From assembly GCA_017644005.1 (NCBI GenBank), contig JAEPMJ010000001.1:1054001-1118000 (forward strand): 64,000 bases of DNA, written 5' to 3'. Numbering within the stretch: the first letter of the stretch is position 1; each line of letters opens with the position of its first letter. Under the pieces are notes generated by a model that worked only from the letters and a program-made list of their open reading frames with translations, did not search any database and was not told where the DNA came from. Source of the DNA: Rhizobiaceae bacterium (GTDB taxonomy: Bacteria > Pseudomonadota > Alphaproteobacteria > Rhizobiales > Rhizobiaceae). Shown one piece after another: positions 17,973 through 27,354 of the stretch. The position numbers and the translations under genes were made by a program.

Positions 17973-19592
17973 TCAGCGGGTCACGAGTTCCGGTCCCATC
18001 AGGGTATATGGCAGCCAAGTCGACAGGATCGGCACGTAGGTAATCAGAATCAGGAACAGGAACAGGACAGCCACGAACGGCAGCGCAGCCTTGACTACCT
18101 GCACGAGGCTCATGCCCGTAATGCCCGACGTAACGAACAGGTTGAGGCCGATCGGCGGCGTGATCATGCCGATTTCCATGTTCACCACCATGATGATGCC
18201 GAGATGGACGGGGTCGACACCGAGTTCCATTGCGATCGGGAAGACGACCGGCGCAACAATGAGCAGCAGGCCGGACGGCTCCATGAACTGTCCGCCGAGC
18301 AACAGCAGCAGATTCACTGCTATCAGGAATGTGAACCAGTTGAAGCCGTAGTCGAGCATCACGTCGGTGATGGCATCGGGAATACGCTCCGAAGTCAGCA
18401 CATGGGCGAAGAGCAGCGCGTTGACGATGATGAACATCAGCATCAGCGTGGTCTTGCTGGCGTCGACCATCACCTTGCGCGTCTCGTCGTGGAAGAACGC
18501 TGCCGGCATCTTACGCAGCATCAGCGACAGGTTGCGGCCCCAGATCGGCAGGCCCGCCGCGAGATTGCGCGGCACCGACAGCGGGTTGTGCTCGGGATCG
18601 CGCCAGATCGCATAGGCGATCAGGATTGCAAGCGACAATACGAGCCCGACCGTGGTGCGGTCGGCGAACGTGACCGTTTCCGATTCCGCCGCCGCGAAAA
18701 AGGACAGGATCATCCAGACGAAGAAGAAGGCCAGAAAATAGACACTGGCGGAGAAGCCGACCCGTGCATTTCTGGAATCGGTGTCCGAGACCCATGGCGT
18801 GTCCTTCATCGGCCCCATGTCTCGATAGATGAAAAGCGCGACGAAGAAGGCGTAGACGGCGGCCACCGCCGCGGCCTCCGTCGGCGTGAACACACCGCCA
18901 TAGATGCCGCCGATGATGATGACGATAAGGAACAGGCCCCAGCCGGCCTGCTTGCCGCCATTCAGCAGTTCCTGGAATCCCCGCCACGGTTCGGCCGGCA
19001 GGTTGCGCCAGCGGGCGGCGATGTAGATGGCCACCATCAGCATCAGGCCCGCGACCAGACCCGGAATGACGCCGGCGAGAAACATACGCCCGACCGACAC
19101 GTCGGTCGCGGCCGAATAGACGACCATCACGATAGATGGCGGGATCAGGATACCGAGCGTGCCGGCATTGGCAATGACGCCTGCCGCGAAAGGCTTGGAG
19201 TAGCCAACCTGACGCATGCCAGCGATTGCGATAGTGCCGATGGCAACCACCGTTGCCGGCGAGGACCCTGAAAGCGCGGCAAACAGCATGCAGGCCAGAA
19301 CCGATGCCATGGCAAGGCCGCCTCGGAAATGGCCGACGGCCGCGATCGCGAAGCGGATGATGCGCTTGGCCACACCGCCGGTGGACATGAATGCCGACGC
19401 CAGAATGAAGAACGGAATGGCCAGCAGCGTGTAGTTCTGCGAGGCCGTGAAGAGCTGCAGCGCGACCGACGACATGGAGTCGGACGAAAACAGCGCGATG
19501 ACCAGCACCGAAGACAGGCCAAGCGATACCGCCACCGGTACACCCAGAAACAGCAGACCCAGGACGAGGGCGAAGAGGATAAGGGTTTCCAT
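17973..19592 (-). CDS. dctM: TRAP transporter large permease subunit DctM
   Basis: A 539-residue inner-membrane protein, longer than the usual ~425 because of an insertion of roughly 110 residues in the middle (about 240-360). The conserved TRAP large-subunit signatures are FFILASAFMSTGGVAKRI, ALSGSSPATVVAIG, GVIANAGTLGILIPPSIVMVVY, GVFTPTEAAAVAAVYA and MEIGMITPPIGLNLFVTSG. It forms the translocation channel for Na+-driven uptake of an organic acid delivered by DctP. The start lies 4 bp past the dctQ stop. The two-component system upstream suggests a C4-dicarboxylate substrate. Confidence 0.93.
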   Translation of the reverse strand: METLILFALVLGLLFLGVPVAVSLGLSSVLVIALFSSDSMSSVALQLFTASQNYTLLAIPFFILASAFMSTGGVAKRIIRFAIAAVGHFRGGLAMASVLACMLFAALSGSSPATVVAIGTIAIAGMRQVGYSKPFAAGVIANAGTLGILIPPSIVMVVYSAATDVSVGRMFLAGVIPGLVAGLMLMVAIYIAARWRNLPAEPWRGFQELLNGGKQAGWGLFLIVIIIGGIYGGVFTPTEAAAVAAVYAFFVALFIYRDMGPMKDTPWVSDTDSRNARVGFSASVYFLAFFFVWMILSFFAAAESETVTFADRTTVGLVLSLAILIAYAIWRDPEHNPLSVPRNLAAGLPIWGRNLSLMLRKMPAAFFHDETRKVMVDASKTTLMLMFIIVNALLFAHVLTSERIPDAITDVMLDYGFNWFTFLIAVNLLLLLGGQFMEPSGLLLIVAPVVFPIAMELGVDPVHLGIIMVVNMEIGMITPPIGLNLFVTSGITGMSLVQVVKAALPFVAVLFLFLILITYVPILSTWLPYTLMGPELVTR

Positions 19593-19596
19593 GATC

Positions 19597-20298
19597 TCAG
19601 CCCTTCAGCTCGTCCTTGTGCTCGGCAACGAGCTCTTCCGCCTCATGACCGGCAATCACCAGCTCACGTTCGCCAGCCCAGATCTGACCGATCGCCTGCA
19701 AGCTGCGGAAGGCGAGGAGCGACAGTCCGATCGGCAGCATCAGATATGCGATCCAGCGCTGCACACGGTCCTGTAATCCGAAAGTGGATTGAAGCAGTTC
19801 GGGCCAGCGGAGATCGTCGAGACCGGTGCCGCGCTGGAACATAAACGTCCAGTAGCCGACAGCGCCCGTTTGACGCCAATTGGTGCTGGTGTCCACGCCA
19901 AGCAGGGTCAGCCACGCGGCGTTAATGAGAATGAGGGCATAAAGCAGCACGCAGGCCGCGCCAAAAATCGCGAGAAGACGGAACGCCCGTGGCGGGAACA
20001 ACCGTATGAGCGCATCGACACCAAGGTGCGAGCCGATCTTGATGCCGTAGCTCATGCCGAACAGGATGAGCCAGGCGAAGAGGATGCGCTGCAACTCGAG
20101 CGCGCCGCCCCAGCCGGTGTTGAACCCGTAGCGCGCGACAACCTGCGCGAACGCAACGATGGTGATGATTGCGAGAAGTGCAGCGATGAGGCTTTCCTCG
20201 AGCCGGGCAACCGCCTCGGGCCGCTTGCGCTCCCACAGCCAGAAAGCGCCGATCATGAGCAGCAGCGCCAGATAGGGCCACAACACGCTCCAGTTCAT
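19597..20298 (-). CDS. dctQ: TRAP transporter small permease subunit DctQ
   Basis: A 233-residue membrane protein with four core helices and the DctQ signature RYGFNTGWGGALELQRILFAWLILFGMSYGIKIGSHLGVDALIRLFP, where the GxHxGVD element is conserved. It is longer than many family members at both ends; a charged C-terminal tail (EAEELVAEHKDELKG) follows the last helix. GGAGG lies eight bases before the ATG. It is between dctP and dctM, and a strong stem-loop precedes it, which may reduce its expression relative to dctP. Confidence 0.92.
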   Translation of the reverse strand: MNWSVLWPYLALLLMIGAFWLWERKRPEAVARLEESLIAALLAIITIVAFAQVVARYGFNTGWGGALELQRILFAWLILFGMSYGIKIGSHLGVDALIRLFPPRAFRLLAIFGAACVLLYALILINAAWLTLLGVDTSTNWRQTGAVGYWTFMFQRGTGLDDLRWPELLQSTFGLQDRVQRWIAYLMLPIGLSLLAFRSLQAIGQIWAGERELVIAGHEAEELVAEHKDELKG

Positions 20299-20358
20299 AA
20301 TGCCGACCTCCCCCCGAAGTCATTGGCCTGCACCGGCCGCTAAGATCATCCGATGCAG

Positions 20359-20387
20359 GGCCGGGCGGTGATTTCATCCGCCCGGCC
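20359..20387 (-). terminator. Stem-loop between dctP and dctQ
   Basis: A perfect 10-bp GC stem (GGCCGGGCGG with CCGCCCGGCC) and 9-base loop lies downstream of the dctP stop on the minus strand. No T-run follows, so it is more likely a 3'-end-stabilising or partial read-through element. Such elements give more binding protein than permease in transporter operons. Confidence 0.65.
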
Positions 20388-20407
20388 GATTGTGTCGGTT
20401 TGTTGTT

Positions 20408-21409
20408 TTAGTTGGTGGCGTTGGCGCCAACGGCGGCGTCAATCAGATCCTTGCCGATATCGCCTTCGAACTGGTCCCAGACCGGCTTCATGGTCGCGAC
20501 CCAGTTGGTACGCTGCTCGGGCGTCAGTTCGCGGATCATGCCGCCGGCGTCGAGGATGTTCTGGCGGTTGGCCGCCTCGGTCTCCGCAACCGAAGCATTT
20601 GCCGACGCGGTCACGTCTTCGACGATTGAGATGAACTGATCGCGGATATCTGCGTCGAGGCCCTCCAGCCACTCGGTCGAGGTCACCAGCAGATAGGCCA
20701 GGACCTGGTGATTGGTCTCTGTAACGCCATCCTGCACCTCAAAGAACTTCTGGGTATAGATGTTGGACCAGGTGTTTTCCTGACCGTCGACAACGCCGGT
20801 CTGCAGCGCGCCGTAGACTTCCTTGAAGGCCAGCTTCTGGGCCGATGCCCCAAGTGCCTCGATCATCGCCACAGCGACATCGGAGGTCTGTACGCGGAAG
20901 CTGAGGCCGGCCGCGTCGGTGGGCTCGACAAGCGGCTTCTTGGCCGAGAACTGCTTCAACCCGGACAGCCAGTAGCCGAGACCGGTGTAGCCGTCGGGTT
21001 CCATGACCTTCAGCAGGCCGCGGCCGGCATCACTGTTGTTGAAGCTGTCGACAGCGCCAAGGCTGGCAAACAGGAACGGCAGATCGAACAGCCGGTATTT
21101 CAGCGTGTAGGCCTCGAACTTCGAAAGTGACGGAGCGGCGAGCTGAACATCGCCCAGAAGCAGAGCTTCGAGAACCTTGTCGTCGTCATAAAGCGTGGAG
21201 TTCGCGAAGACCTCCATGCAGGCCTTGCCGTTCATCTCCTCGTTGACGCGTTCAGCGAGAAGTGTCGCGGCGTCGCCCTTCGGGTGGCCGGTCGCGGCAA
21301 CAACATGGCTGAACTTGATGACCATTTCGCCGTCGTCGCAATTTGCCAGCGCAGGTGCCGCGCCAAACGCTACCGATGCGGCAACTGCCGCACCCAACAC
21401 ATATTTCAT
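20408..21409 (-). CDS. dctP: TRAP transporter substrate-binding protein DctP
   Basis: A 333-residue periplasmic solute receptor. Signal peptide MKYVLGAAVAASVAFGAAPALA is followed by the mature start NCDDGEMVIKFSHV. Family features are FRVQTSDV, in which the conserved Arg contacts the substrate carboxylate, and the segment EVYGALQTGVVDGQENTWSNIYTQKFFEVQ. GGGAGAG lies before the ATG at 21409; the frame open to 21625 is rejected because it crosses the sigma-54 promoter. It delivers an organic acid, probably a C4-dicarboxylate, to DctQM, and is the first gene of the operon. Confidence 0.94.
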   Translation of the reverse strand: MKYVLGAAVAASVAFGAAPALANCDDGEMVIKFSHVVAATGHPKGDAATLLAERVNEEMNGKACMEVFANSTLYDDDKVLEALLLGDVQLAAPSLSKFEAYTLKYRLFDLPFLFASLGAVDSFNNSDAGRGLLKVMEPDGYTGLGYWLSGLKQFSAKKPLVEPTDAAGLSFRVQTSDVAVAMIEALGASAQKLAFKEVYGALQTGVVDGQENTWSNIYTQKFFEVQDGVTETNHQVLAYLLVTSTEWLEGLDADIRDQFISIVEDVTASANASVAETEAANRQNILDAGGMIRELTPEQRTNWVATMKPVWDQFEGDIGKDLIDAAVGANATN

Positions 21410-21466
21410 GGAGTCTCTCCCTATCTCTCCCGACGCCGGCTGTGTCGCCGGCTCGCAAAGACGCTC

Positions 21467-21481
21467 GCAAGCGTCGTGCCA
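21467..21481 (-). promoter_or_regulatory. Sigma-54 promoter for dctPQM
   Basis: On the minus strand TGGCAC-GACGC-TTGC gives the consensus -24 GG and -12 GC with canonical spacing. It lies 58-72 bp upstream of the dctP start and downstream of dctD, the sigma-54 activator gene. A transcription start near 21455 is expected. Confidence 0.9.
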
Positions 21482-21602
21482 ACTTCGCGCTGGCCTGCGC
21501 ATTTCCGCATATATCGATAGTTTACAGCACGTTACCGGGCACGGCCGGTACGCTGCGCGACACCACCGCGAATGGCAACGGGTAGAATCGGTAACATCCG
21601 CG

Positions 21603-21640
21603 ACGGGCAATGGGTGGGTTTCCACCCGCTCAAAGCCCGT
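21603..21640 (-). terminator. Nested hairpin after dctD
   Basis: Directly after the dctD stop, GGGTGG-GTTT-CCACCC (21612-21627) forms a hairpin. An outer pairing ACGGGC (21603-21608) with GCCCGT (21635-21640) encloses it. No T-run is seen. It may end dctBD transcripts or be part of the DctD upstream activating region. Confidence 0.4.
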
Positions 21641-22958
21641 GGCGGCGCATTTTCTCGTAAAGCGATTTGCGGGAAATACCGAGCTCTTCGTAGACGGGCT
21701 TCAGCTTGCCATCATGGCGGTCGAGCGCTGTTTCGATGACAGACTTTTCATAGCTCTCCATGCGCTCCCGCAACGGCGCCGCGCTGCCGTTGACCGCCGC
21801 CGGACGTTGCTGCCCGAAATCGGTGCCGAGGCCAATGACAAACCGGTCGGCGACGTTGCGCAGCTCGCGCACATTGCCAGGCCAGTCATGCGCCTTCAGG
21901 CGCCCGAGAAGCTCGAGCGAGATTTCCGGTATCTCGCGCCGGTATCGAGCCCGCGCCTCCCGCGCCAGCTGGAAAAACAGATCGGGTATGTCCTCGGCAT
22001 GGCTGCGCAGCGGCGGGATGGCAATGCTGACCACGTTGAGGCGGTAGAACAGGTCGGCACGGAATCGGCCGGCCTCGCTTTGGGCTTTCAGGTCAGCCTT
22101 GGACGCGGCGATGAACCTGACATCCGTTTTGATCAGGCGGTTCGACCCAAGCCGCTCGATCTGCTTGGCTTCGAGCGCGCGCAAAAGCTTGACCTGAAGA
22201 TCGAGCGGCATCGACTCTATTTCGTCGAGCAATATCGTGCCGCCGTCAGCGTGTTCCAGTTTGCCGATGCGCTGGCTGCTTGCACCGGTGAACGCACCCT
22301 TCTCGTGGCCGAACAGTTCGGACTCGACGATTTCAGCCGGCAGAGCACCGCAATTGATGGCAACGAAAGGCTGACCCGCGCGTGCGCTAAGGCGGTGGAT
22401 GGCGCGTGAGACAACCTCCTTGCCGGAGCCGGTTTCGCCGACAACCAGCACGTCGGCATCGGTTTCCGCAATGGCGCGCACTTCTGCCCGCAGGCGGACC
22501 ATCGCGGGCGAGTTTCCGATCAGAACTTCATCGACACCATCGCCGCCGGTGAGGTTTTCGCGCAGCGCACGGTTTTCGAGAACCAGCCGCCGCTTTTCCA
22601 GCGCACGCGCCGAAACCTCGGCCAGCTTGCCCGGCGTGAAGGGCTTTTCCAGAAAATCATATGCGCCGTTGCGCATCGCCTGCACCGCCAGCGGCACGTC
22701 ACCGTGACCGGTGATCAGAATGACCGGGAGCGCGGGGTCGATTTCAAGCGCCTTTGCCAGAAAGGTCATGCCGTCCATGTCGGGCAAGCGGATGTCGCAT
22801 ACCGCAACTCCTGAAAAGGTGCGGGTGATCATGCTCAAAGCTGCCTCGGCGCGCGGGAAATCGGCCACGGTATAGCCGTCCAGCTCCAACCCCTGCACCA
22901 GCGCATGGCGCAGATCGTTGTCGTCGTCGATCAGCACGATATCGGTATTTGCACCCAT
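21630..22958 (-). CDS. dctD: C4-dicarboxylate response regulator DctD (NtrC family)
   Basis: A 442-residue sigma-54-dependent activator. The receiver domain has acidic residues IDDDND and phospho-acceptor Asp in [11 protein letters not shown]. The AAA+ domain has Walker [10 protein letters not shown], the sigma-54-contacting loop EKGAFTGAS, Walker [12 protein letters not shown], and an R-finger region. A Fis-type helix-turn-helix ends the protein ([32 protein letters not shown]). The ATG overlaps the dctB stop by one base (TGATG), so the genes are translationally coupled. It should activate the sigma-54 promoter ahead of dctP. Confidence 0.95.
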   Translation of the reverse strand: MGANTDIVLIDDDNDLRHALVQGLELDGYTVADFPRAEAALSMITRTFSGVAVCDIRLPDMDGMTFLAKALEIDPALPVILITGHGDVPLAVQAMRNGAYDFLEKPFTPGKLAEVSARALEKRRLVLENRALRENLTGGDGVDEVLIGNSPAMVRLRAEVRAIAETDADVLVVGETGSGKEVVSRAIHRLSARAGQPFVAINCGALPAEIVESELFGHEKGAFTGASSQRIGKLEHADGGTILLDEIESMPLDLQVKLLRALEAKQIERLGSNRLIKTDVRFIAASKADLKAQSEAGRFRADLFYRLNVVSIAIPPLRSHAEDIPDLFFQLAREARARYRREIPEISLELLGRLKAHDWPGNVRELRNVADRFVIGLGTDFGQQRPAAVNGSAAPLRERMESYEKSVIETALDRHDGKLKPVYEELGISRKSLYEKMRRHGL

Positions 22959-24727
22959 CAGGCCGGTTCCACTTGCCGGGTTTCAGCCGCCGTCTTGAGC
23001 ACCACAGTAAAGGTGGCGCCGCCCCCCTCACGGCCCCGGGCGCTCAGCTTGCCGCCAAAATCCTGAACGATGTTGTATGCAATGGAGAGACCCAGGCCGA
23101 GCCCTTCACCAACCTCCTTGGTGGTAAAGAAGGGATCGAATATCGAATGCACGTCGTCGGGATGGATGCCCGGACCCCGGTCGGAAACGCGGATCGTGGT
23201 CGTCACCTCGTCGGCCTGCCAAGCAATGACAATTTCGTCGGCCCCAGTCAACGTGTTTGAATCGATGGCGTTGGAGATCAGGTTGACGAAGACCTGCGCC
23301 AGACGCACCGGTCCGGCGCGCACCAGGCGACCGGGCCGGTCCGGTTCGCATGTGATTCTCATGCCGGCGGCCCTGGCCTTATGTTCAATCAGAAGCAGGC
23401 TGTCCTGCAGCACCTGTTCAAGCTGCACGTCGGCAAGATCTATGCGCGGTTTGCGGGCAAAGGACTTCAGTGTCTTCGACAGAGTTGCCATACGATCAAC
23501 CATGGCGCCAATGCGGCTCAAATTGTCGGAAACCTGCGCCGTCTTTTCGCGCTCCAGAAACAGCTGCGCATTGTCGGCATAGGAGCGTATGGCGGCGAGC
23601 GGCTGATTGTATTCATGCGCGAGTGCCGCCGACATCTGGCCGATCGCCGCCAGCTTGGTCGATTGTACCAGTTCCGCCTGCGCCTTGCGCAGCGCGGTCT
23701 CGGTGAGCTTGCGCTCCTCCACTTCAACCGCCAGTTGGGCATTGGAGCGGCTCAGCTCGCCGGTACGCTGGCGCACCTGGCGTTCAAGGCGCAGTGCCGT
23801 CAGGCGCTCGAGACGATGTCTGCGGCGCGATTCCTGCAGGCTCAGGACGATGATGACGCCGATCAGCGTGGCCAGCGCCGCGCCGAGCCCGGTCACCGTC
23901 GCCGCATAACGGCCGGCGTCGGCAATGGCGCGGTCAGATACCAGGACGAACAGCGTCCAATCCATCAGGGGGATATAGCGGCGAAATGGAATGAAGCGCG
24001 CATTGCCGGTGTCGGGCAGCGCGATCGGGTCTCCGCTAGCACCCGCTCCGGCGAAAACGGCCTCCCGAATTTCAGTCGCCCTGCCGCGCGCCATACGATT
24101 GCCGGCAACGAGTTGGCCGCGGCCGTCGAATGCGATGATGGGATTCGGCGATAGTGCCCAGGTCTGTTCGATGGAATCCAGCGGCGCCGCCACGATGATG
24201 ATGGCGCGGACATCGCGGCCGAGCCTGACTCCCGTGGAGAACGCATAGGTGTGCTGGGTAGCTTCCGCCGAAAGCGACGCCCGGCCGAGCCGACCCTGGA
24301 GAGCAGCGCGTACCAGTTCGGTGTCAGCGATCAACTCGGGCGTAAGATAACCAGTCGCGCTGGTCATGCTCATGCCGTCGGGAGCTGCAAACGCGCTGTC
24401 TGTGGCGCCGGACAACGTACGCACATTGGAGGCGATGACATGAAGCTCATCGGCATCTACCGCCGACAGGCCATCGGCGAGCATTGCAAGCACGTCTTGC
24501 CGGCGCGCGGTAAGGGCAGGCACGTGGCGATATTTGTCGAGATGGCTGAGGATAGTCTCGACCTGCAGGCCCAGCGTAAATTCGGCATTGCGGCGCAACT
24601 CGGCTTCAGCGCCACGTTCGGCCAGGCGCATGGCAGCGACGATCGTCACGAAGCTCAGCACAACCGCAAGCCCGAGAAAAGCAGCAACCTGTAGACGCGG
24701 ATTTCGCAGGGTGGCGTTTCTGGACAT
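22958..24727 (-). CDS. dctB: C4-dicarboxylate sensor histidine kinase DctB
   Basis: A 589-residue membrane kinase. An N-terminal helix (QVAAFLGLAVVLSFVTIVAAM), a periplasmic double-PAS-like sensor of about 250 residues and a second helix near residue 275 (YAATVTGLGAALATLIGVIIVLSL) are followed by a coiled linker. The H-box is ALAHEYNQPLAAIRSYADNA, characteristic of DctB, and the ATPase domain has NLISNAIDSN, DRGPGI and GLGLGLSIAYNI. It phosphorylates DctD. In rhizobia the classic partner is the DctA permease; here the pair controls a TRAP system instead. Confidence 0.93.
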   Translation of the reverse strand: MSRNATLRNPRLQVAAFLGLAVVLSFVTIVAAMRLAERGAEAELRRNAEFTLGLQVETILSHLDKYRHVPALTARRQDVLAMLADGLSAVDADELHVIASNVRTLSGATDSAFAAPDGMSMTSATGYLTPELIADTELVRAALQGRLGRASLSAEATQHTYAFSTGVRLGRDVRAIIIVAAPLDSIEQTWALSPNPIIAFDGRGQLVAGNRMARGRATEIREAVFAGAGASGDPIALPDTGNARFIPFRRYIPLMDWTLFVLVSDRAIADAGRYAATVTGLGAALATLIGVIIVLSLQESRRRHRLERLTALRLERQVRQRTGELSRSNAQLAVEVEERKLTETALRKAQAELVQSTKLAAIGQMSAALAHEYNQPLAAIRSYADNAQLFLEREKTAQVSDNLSRIGAMVDRMATLSKTLKSFARKPRIDLADVQLEQVLQDSLLLIEHKARAAGMRITCEPDRPGRLVRAGPVRLAQVFVNLISNAIDSNTLTGADEIVIAWQADEVTTTIRVSDRGPGIHPDDVHSIFDPFFTTKEVGEGLGLGLSIAYNIVQDFGGKLSARGREGGGATFTVVLKTAAETRQVEPA

Positions 24728-24856
24728 ACTTTACGCGCGCTTCGCCCGAAATGACGCTATCGAAGTTGCCAAGGCAACTTCGGCCAGCCGACATTGATCA
24801 TTCTAGGCGGCGCGGAGGCGATGCAACAAGCGCTTTCGTGCGCTACCCATCGATGC

Positions 24857-25963
24857 TCAGTGGGCGATGATCTCGTCGCCGGCGCGAAAGTGCTTCGAGA
24901 GTTTCAGGCCCTGCGCCTGATAATTCGACGACAGCGCCGAACCATAGAGCTTCTTCGGCCGCGACAGCATATGCTCATAGACCAGCCGGCCGACCGTCTG
25001 GCCGTGCTCCAGGATAAACGGCACCTCGTGGCTGCGCACTTCGAGCACGGCGCGGCTGCCGGTACCGCCAGCGGCCGAATGGCCGAAACCAGGATCGAAG
25101 AAACCGGCATAGTGGACCCTGAATTCGCCGACCAGCGGATCGAAAGGCGTCATTTCTGCGGCATAGTCCGGTGGCACATGCACAGCCTCGCGCGAGGCGA
25201 GGATATAAAACTCGTCGGGGTCTAGCACCAGTTCGCCGGTGCCGCGCACAAAAAGCGGGTCCCAGAAATCGAGCACGTCATGGGCAGCCTTCACGTCGAC
25301 ATCGATGACTGCCGTGTGATGCTTGGCGCGGTAGCCGACGAGGCCGTTGGAGTCGCCGCGCAAGTCGATGGACAGCGCGATGCCGCCGCCCGATATGTTG
25401 GGCTCGTCCGAGGCAACAAGCGTCTCCCGTGCGTGAAGGCCGCCGAGGTCGGCGGCGTCGAGCAGCGGGCTGCCACGGCGGAAACGCACCTGCGACAAAC
25501 GCGAGCCGGCGCGAACGACAATCGGGAAAGTGCGCGGACTGACTTCCAGATAGAGCGGGCCGGAATAACCGGCGCTGATCTTGTCGAACTCCCGGCCCCG
25601 GTCAGTCATCACGCGGGTGAAGATGTCGAGCCGCCCGGTCGAACTTTTGGGATTGGCGGACGCGGAGATGTCATCCGGCAGCGCCAGCCGCTCCATCAGC
25701 GGCACGATGTAGACACAACCGGTTTCCAGCACCGCGCCGCCTGAAAGGTCGATCTCATGCAGTTTGAGCGCCGAGAGCTTGTCGGCGACGGGATGCGCAC
25801 CGGGCAGGAAGCTTGCGCGAACGCGATAGGCGGTCGTGCCCAGCCGCAAATCCAGGCTTGCCGGCTGAACCTGGTCGGCATCGAGCGCTGCATCGGAATT
25901 CAGCGCACCGCTCTCGAACAGTGCGGCAATCTCGGTGTCTGGGAGAATACCTGCCTTGGCCAA
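24857..25963 (-). CDS. dcd: 2'-deoxycytidine 5'-triphosphate deaminase, double-domain form
   Basis: A 368-residue protein, about twice the length of E. coli Dcd (193). The N-terminal half carries the deaminase/dUTPase signature (QPASLDLRLG, SASANPKSSTGRLDIFTRVMTD, FDKISAGYSGPLYLEVSPRTFPIVVRAGSRLSQVRF). The second half repeats a diverged version of the same fold (GGGIALSIDLRG, HVPPDYAAEMTPFDPLVGEFRVHYAGFFDPGFG). This long form is standard in Alphaproteobacteria. It converts dCTP to dUTP for thymidylate synthesis. The start is a TTG at 25963 with GAGG five bases upstream; no better in-frame start is near. Confidence 0.93.
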   Translation of the reverse strand: MAKAGILPDTEIAALFESGALNSDAALDADQVQPASLDLRLGTTAYRVRASFLPGAHPVADKLSALKLHEIDLSGGAVLETGCVYIVPLMERLALPDDISASANPKSSTGRLDIFTRVMTDRGREFDKISAGYSGPLYLEVSPRTFPIVVRAGSRLSQVRFRRGSPLLDAADLGGLHARETLVASDEPNISGGGIALSIDLRGDSNGLVGYRAKHHTAVIDVDVKAAHDVLDFWDPLFVRGTGELVLDPDEFYILASREAVHVPPDYAAEMTPFDPLVGEFRVHYAGFFDPGFGHSAAGGTGSRAVLEVRSHEVPFILEHGQTVGRLVYEHMLSRPKKLYGSALSSNYQAQGLKLSKHFRAGDEIIAH

Positions 25964-26054
25964 CGGAACCTCACCACCTGCCTTGTCCTGGCCGGAGGTT
26001 TAAGCGCCTCTGCGATTGACGCAAGCGCAGGCGCCGTCTAAACGACAATTATCC

Positions 26055-26107
26055 CGTGGTGATTTGGCCGGTCGGCTTGCAGCCACGTTAAACAAGTCGC
26101 TAAAGGA
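26055..26107 (+). ncRNA. SAM-II riboswitch (metA motif)
   Basis: The leader of metZ matches the SAM-II consensus: helix P1 CGTGG/CCACG encloses TGATTTG and CTTGCAG. It is followed by the invariant downstream strand TTAAACAAGTCGCTAAAGGA, which forms the pseudoknot. S-adenosylmethionine binding lowers expression of the downstream methionine gene. It ends about 53 bases before the metZ ATG, with an intrinsic terminator between. Confidence 0.95.
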
Positions 26108-26115
26108 CCGAGAGG

Positions 26116-26149
26116 ACCGGCCAGCGATTTGCGGCCGGTTTTTTGTTTT
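26116..26149 (+). terminator. Intrinsic terminator in the SAM-II leader
   Basis: ACCGGCC (26116-26122) pairs with GGCCGGT (26133-26139) around a 10-base loop, followed by a T-rich tract to 26149. GACCGGCC at 26115-26122 is also exactly complementary to GGCCGGTC at 26066-26073 inside the riboswitch, so the two pairings compete. This points to control by transcription attenuation. Confidence 0.85.
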
Positions 26150-26160
26150 GAGGCACTGCC

Positions 26161-27354
26161 ATGACGCTGGAGACGAAACGTGCACTGAAACCGGCAACCG
26201 AACTGGTGCATGGCGGCACGATGCGATCATCATACGGAGAAACGTCCGAGGCGCTCTACCTGACGCAGGGTTTTGTCTATGAGAGCTCCGAAGCGGCGGA
26301 AGCACGCTTCAAGGGTGACGAGCCGGGTTTCATCTATTCGCGTTACGCCAACCCGACCGTCGACATGTTCGAAAAACGCATGTGCCAGCTGGAAGGCGCG
26401 GAAGACGCGCGGGCCATGGCCTCCGGCATGGCGGCAGTCAGCGCAGCGCTCCTGTGCAGTGTGACCGCCGGCGACCATGTGATCGCGGCGCGCGCGCTCT
26501 TCGGTTCATGTCGCTGGGTGATCGAAACGCTGATGCCGAGATACGGCATCGAAACCACGCTGGTGGACGGCACCAGCCTGGACGAATGGCAAGCGGCCGT
26601 GCGGCCCAATACCAGGCTGTTCTTCCTGGAAAGCCCGACCAACCCTACGCTTGAAGTGATAGACATCGCTGCCGTCGCGGATATTGCCGACGCGGCCGGT
26701 GCGCGGGTGGTTGTCGACAATGTGTTCGCAACGCCGCTGCAGCAGAAGCCGCTCGAACTCGGTGCACACATCGTGGTTTATTCCGCGACCAAGCATATTG
26801 ACGGGCAGGGCCGCTGCCTCGGCGGTGTTGTACTCTCCGACAAGGAGTGGATCGACAAGAACCTGCACGACTATTTCCGCCACACCGGGCCCAGCCTTTC
26901 GCCATTCAACGCCTGGACCCTGCTGAAAGGGCTGGAGACGCTGCCGCTCAGGGTGAGGCAGCAGACCGAAAGCGCCGGGCGCGTGGCCGGATACCTTGCA
27001 TGTCATCCCAAGGTCGCGCGGGTGATCTATCCCGGCCGCAATGATCATCCGCAGGCCGACATCATCGCGCGGCAGATGAAGGGCGGCTCGACGCTGGTCT
27101 GCTTCGAGCTGAAGGGTGGCAAGAAGGCGGCCTTCGGCACCCAGAACGCGCTGGAGATCATCCGCATCTCCAACAATCTGGGCGACGCCAAGAGCCTGAT
27201 CACGCATCCCGCGACAACCACCCACAAGAACCTGACCGACGAGGCCCGGGCCGAACTCGGCATCAATCCTGGAACGGTGCGGCTGTCGGTGGGGCTGGAA
27301 GATGCCGACGACCTGATCGCCGATCTCGACCGGGCGCTGGACCGCGCAGGCTAA
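26161..27354 (+). CDS. metZ: O-succinylhomoserine sulfhydrylase
   Basis: A 397-residue PLP enzyme of the Cys/Met metabolism family, making homocysteine from O-succinylhomoserine and sulfide. Seen are TRGVxx-type N-terminal features (LVHGGTMRSSYGETSEALYLTQGFVYES), YSRYANPTVDMFEKRM, ASGMAAVSAALLC, the Schiff-base Lys in YSATKHIDGQGRCLGG, and the substrate-binding NTGPSLSPFNAW-like segment. The ATG has GAGG seven bases upstream and sits directly after the SAM-II leader, which fits methionine-biosynthesis control. Its end overlaps the convergent phosphatidyltransferase gene by 4 bp. Confidence 0.95.
   Translation: MTLETKRALKPATELVHGGTMRSSYGETSEALYLTQGFVYESSEAAEARFKGDEPGFIYSRYANPTVDMFEKRMCQLEGAEDARAMASGMAAVSAALLCSVTAGDHVIAARALFGSCRWVIETLMPRYGIETTLVDGTSLDEWQAAVRPNTRLFFLESPTNPTLEVIDIAAVADIADAAGARVVVDNVFATPLQQKPLELGAHIVVYSATKHIDGQGRCLGGVVLSDKEWIDKNLHDYFRHTGPSLSPFNAWTLLKGLETLPLRVRQQTESAGRVAGYLACHPKVARVIYPGRNDHPQADIIARQMKGGSTLVCFELKGGKKAAFGTQNALEIIRISNNLGDAKSLITHPATTTHKNLTDEARAELGINPGTVRLSVGLEDADDLIADLDRALDRAG

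Noticed and set aside
24857..25963. Fusion artefact of two dcd genes
   Set aside because: The double-length form is normal in Alphaproteobacteria, so the length is not anomalous.
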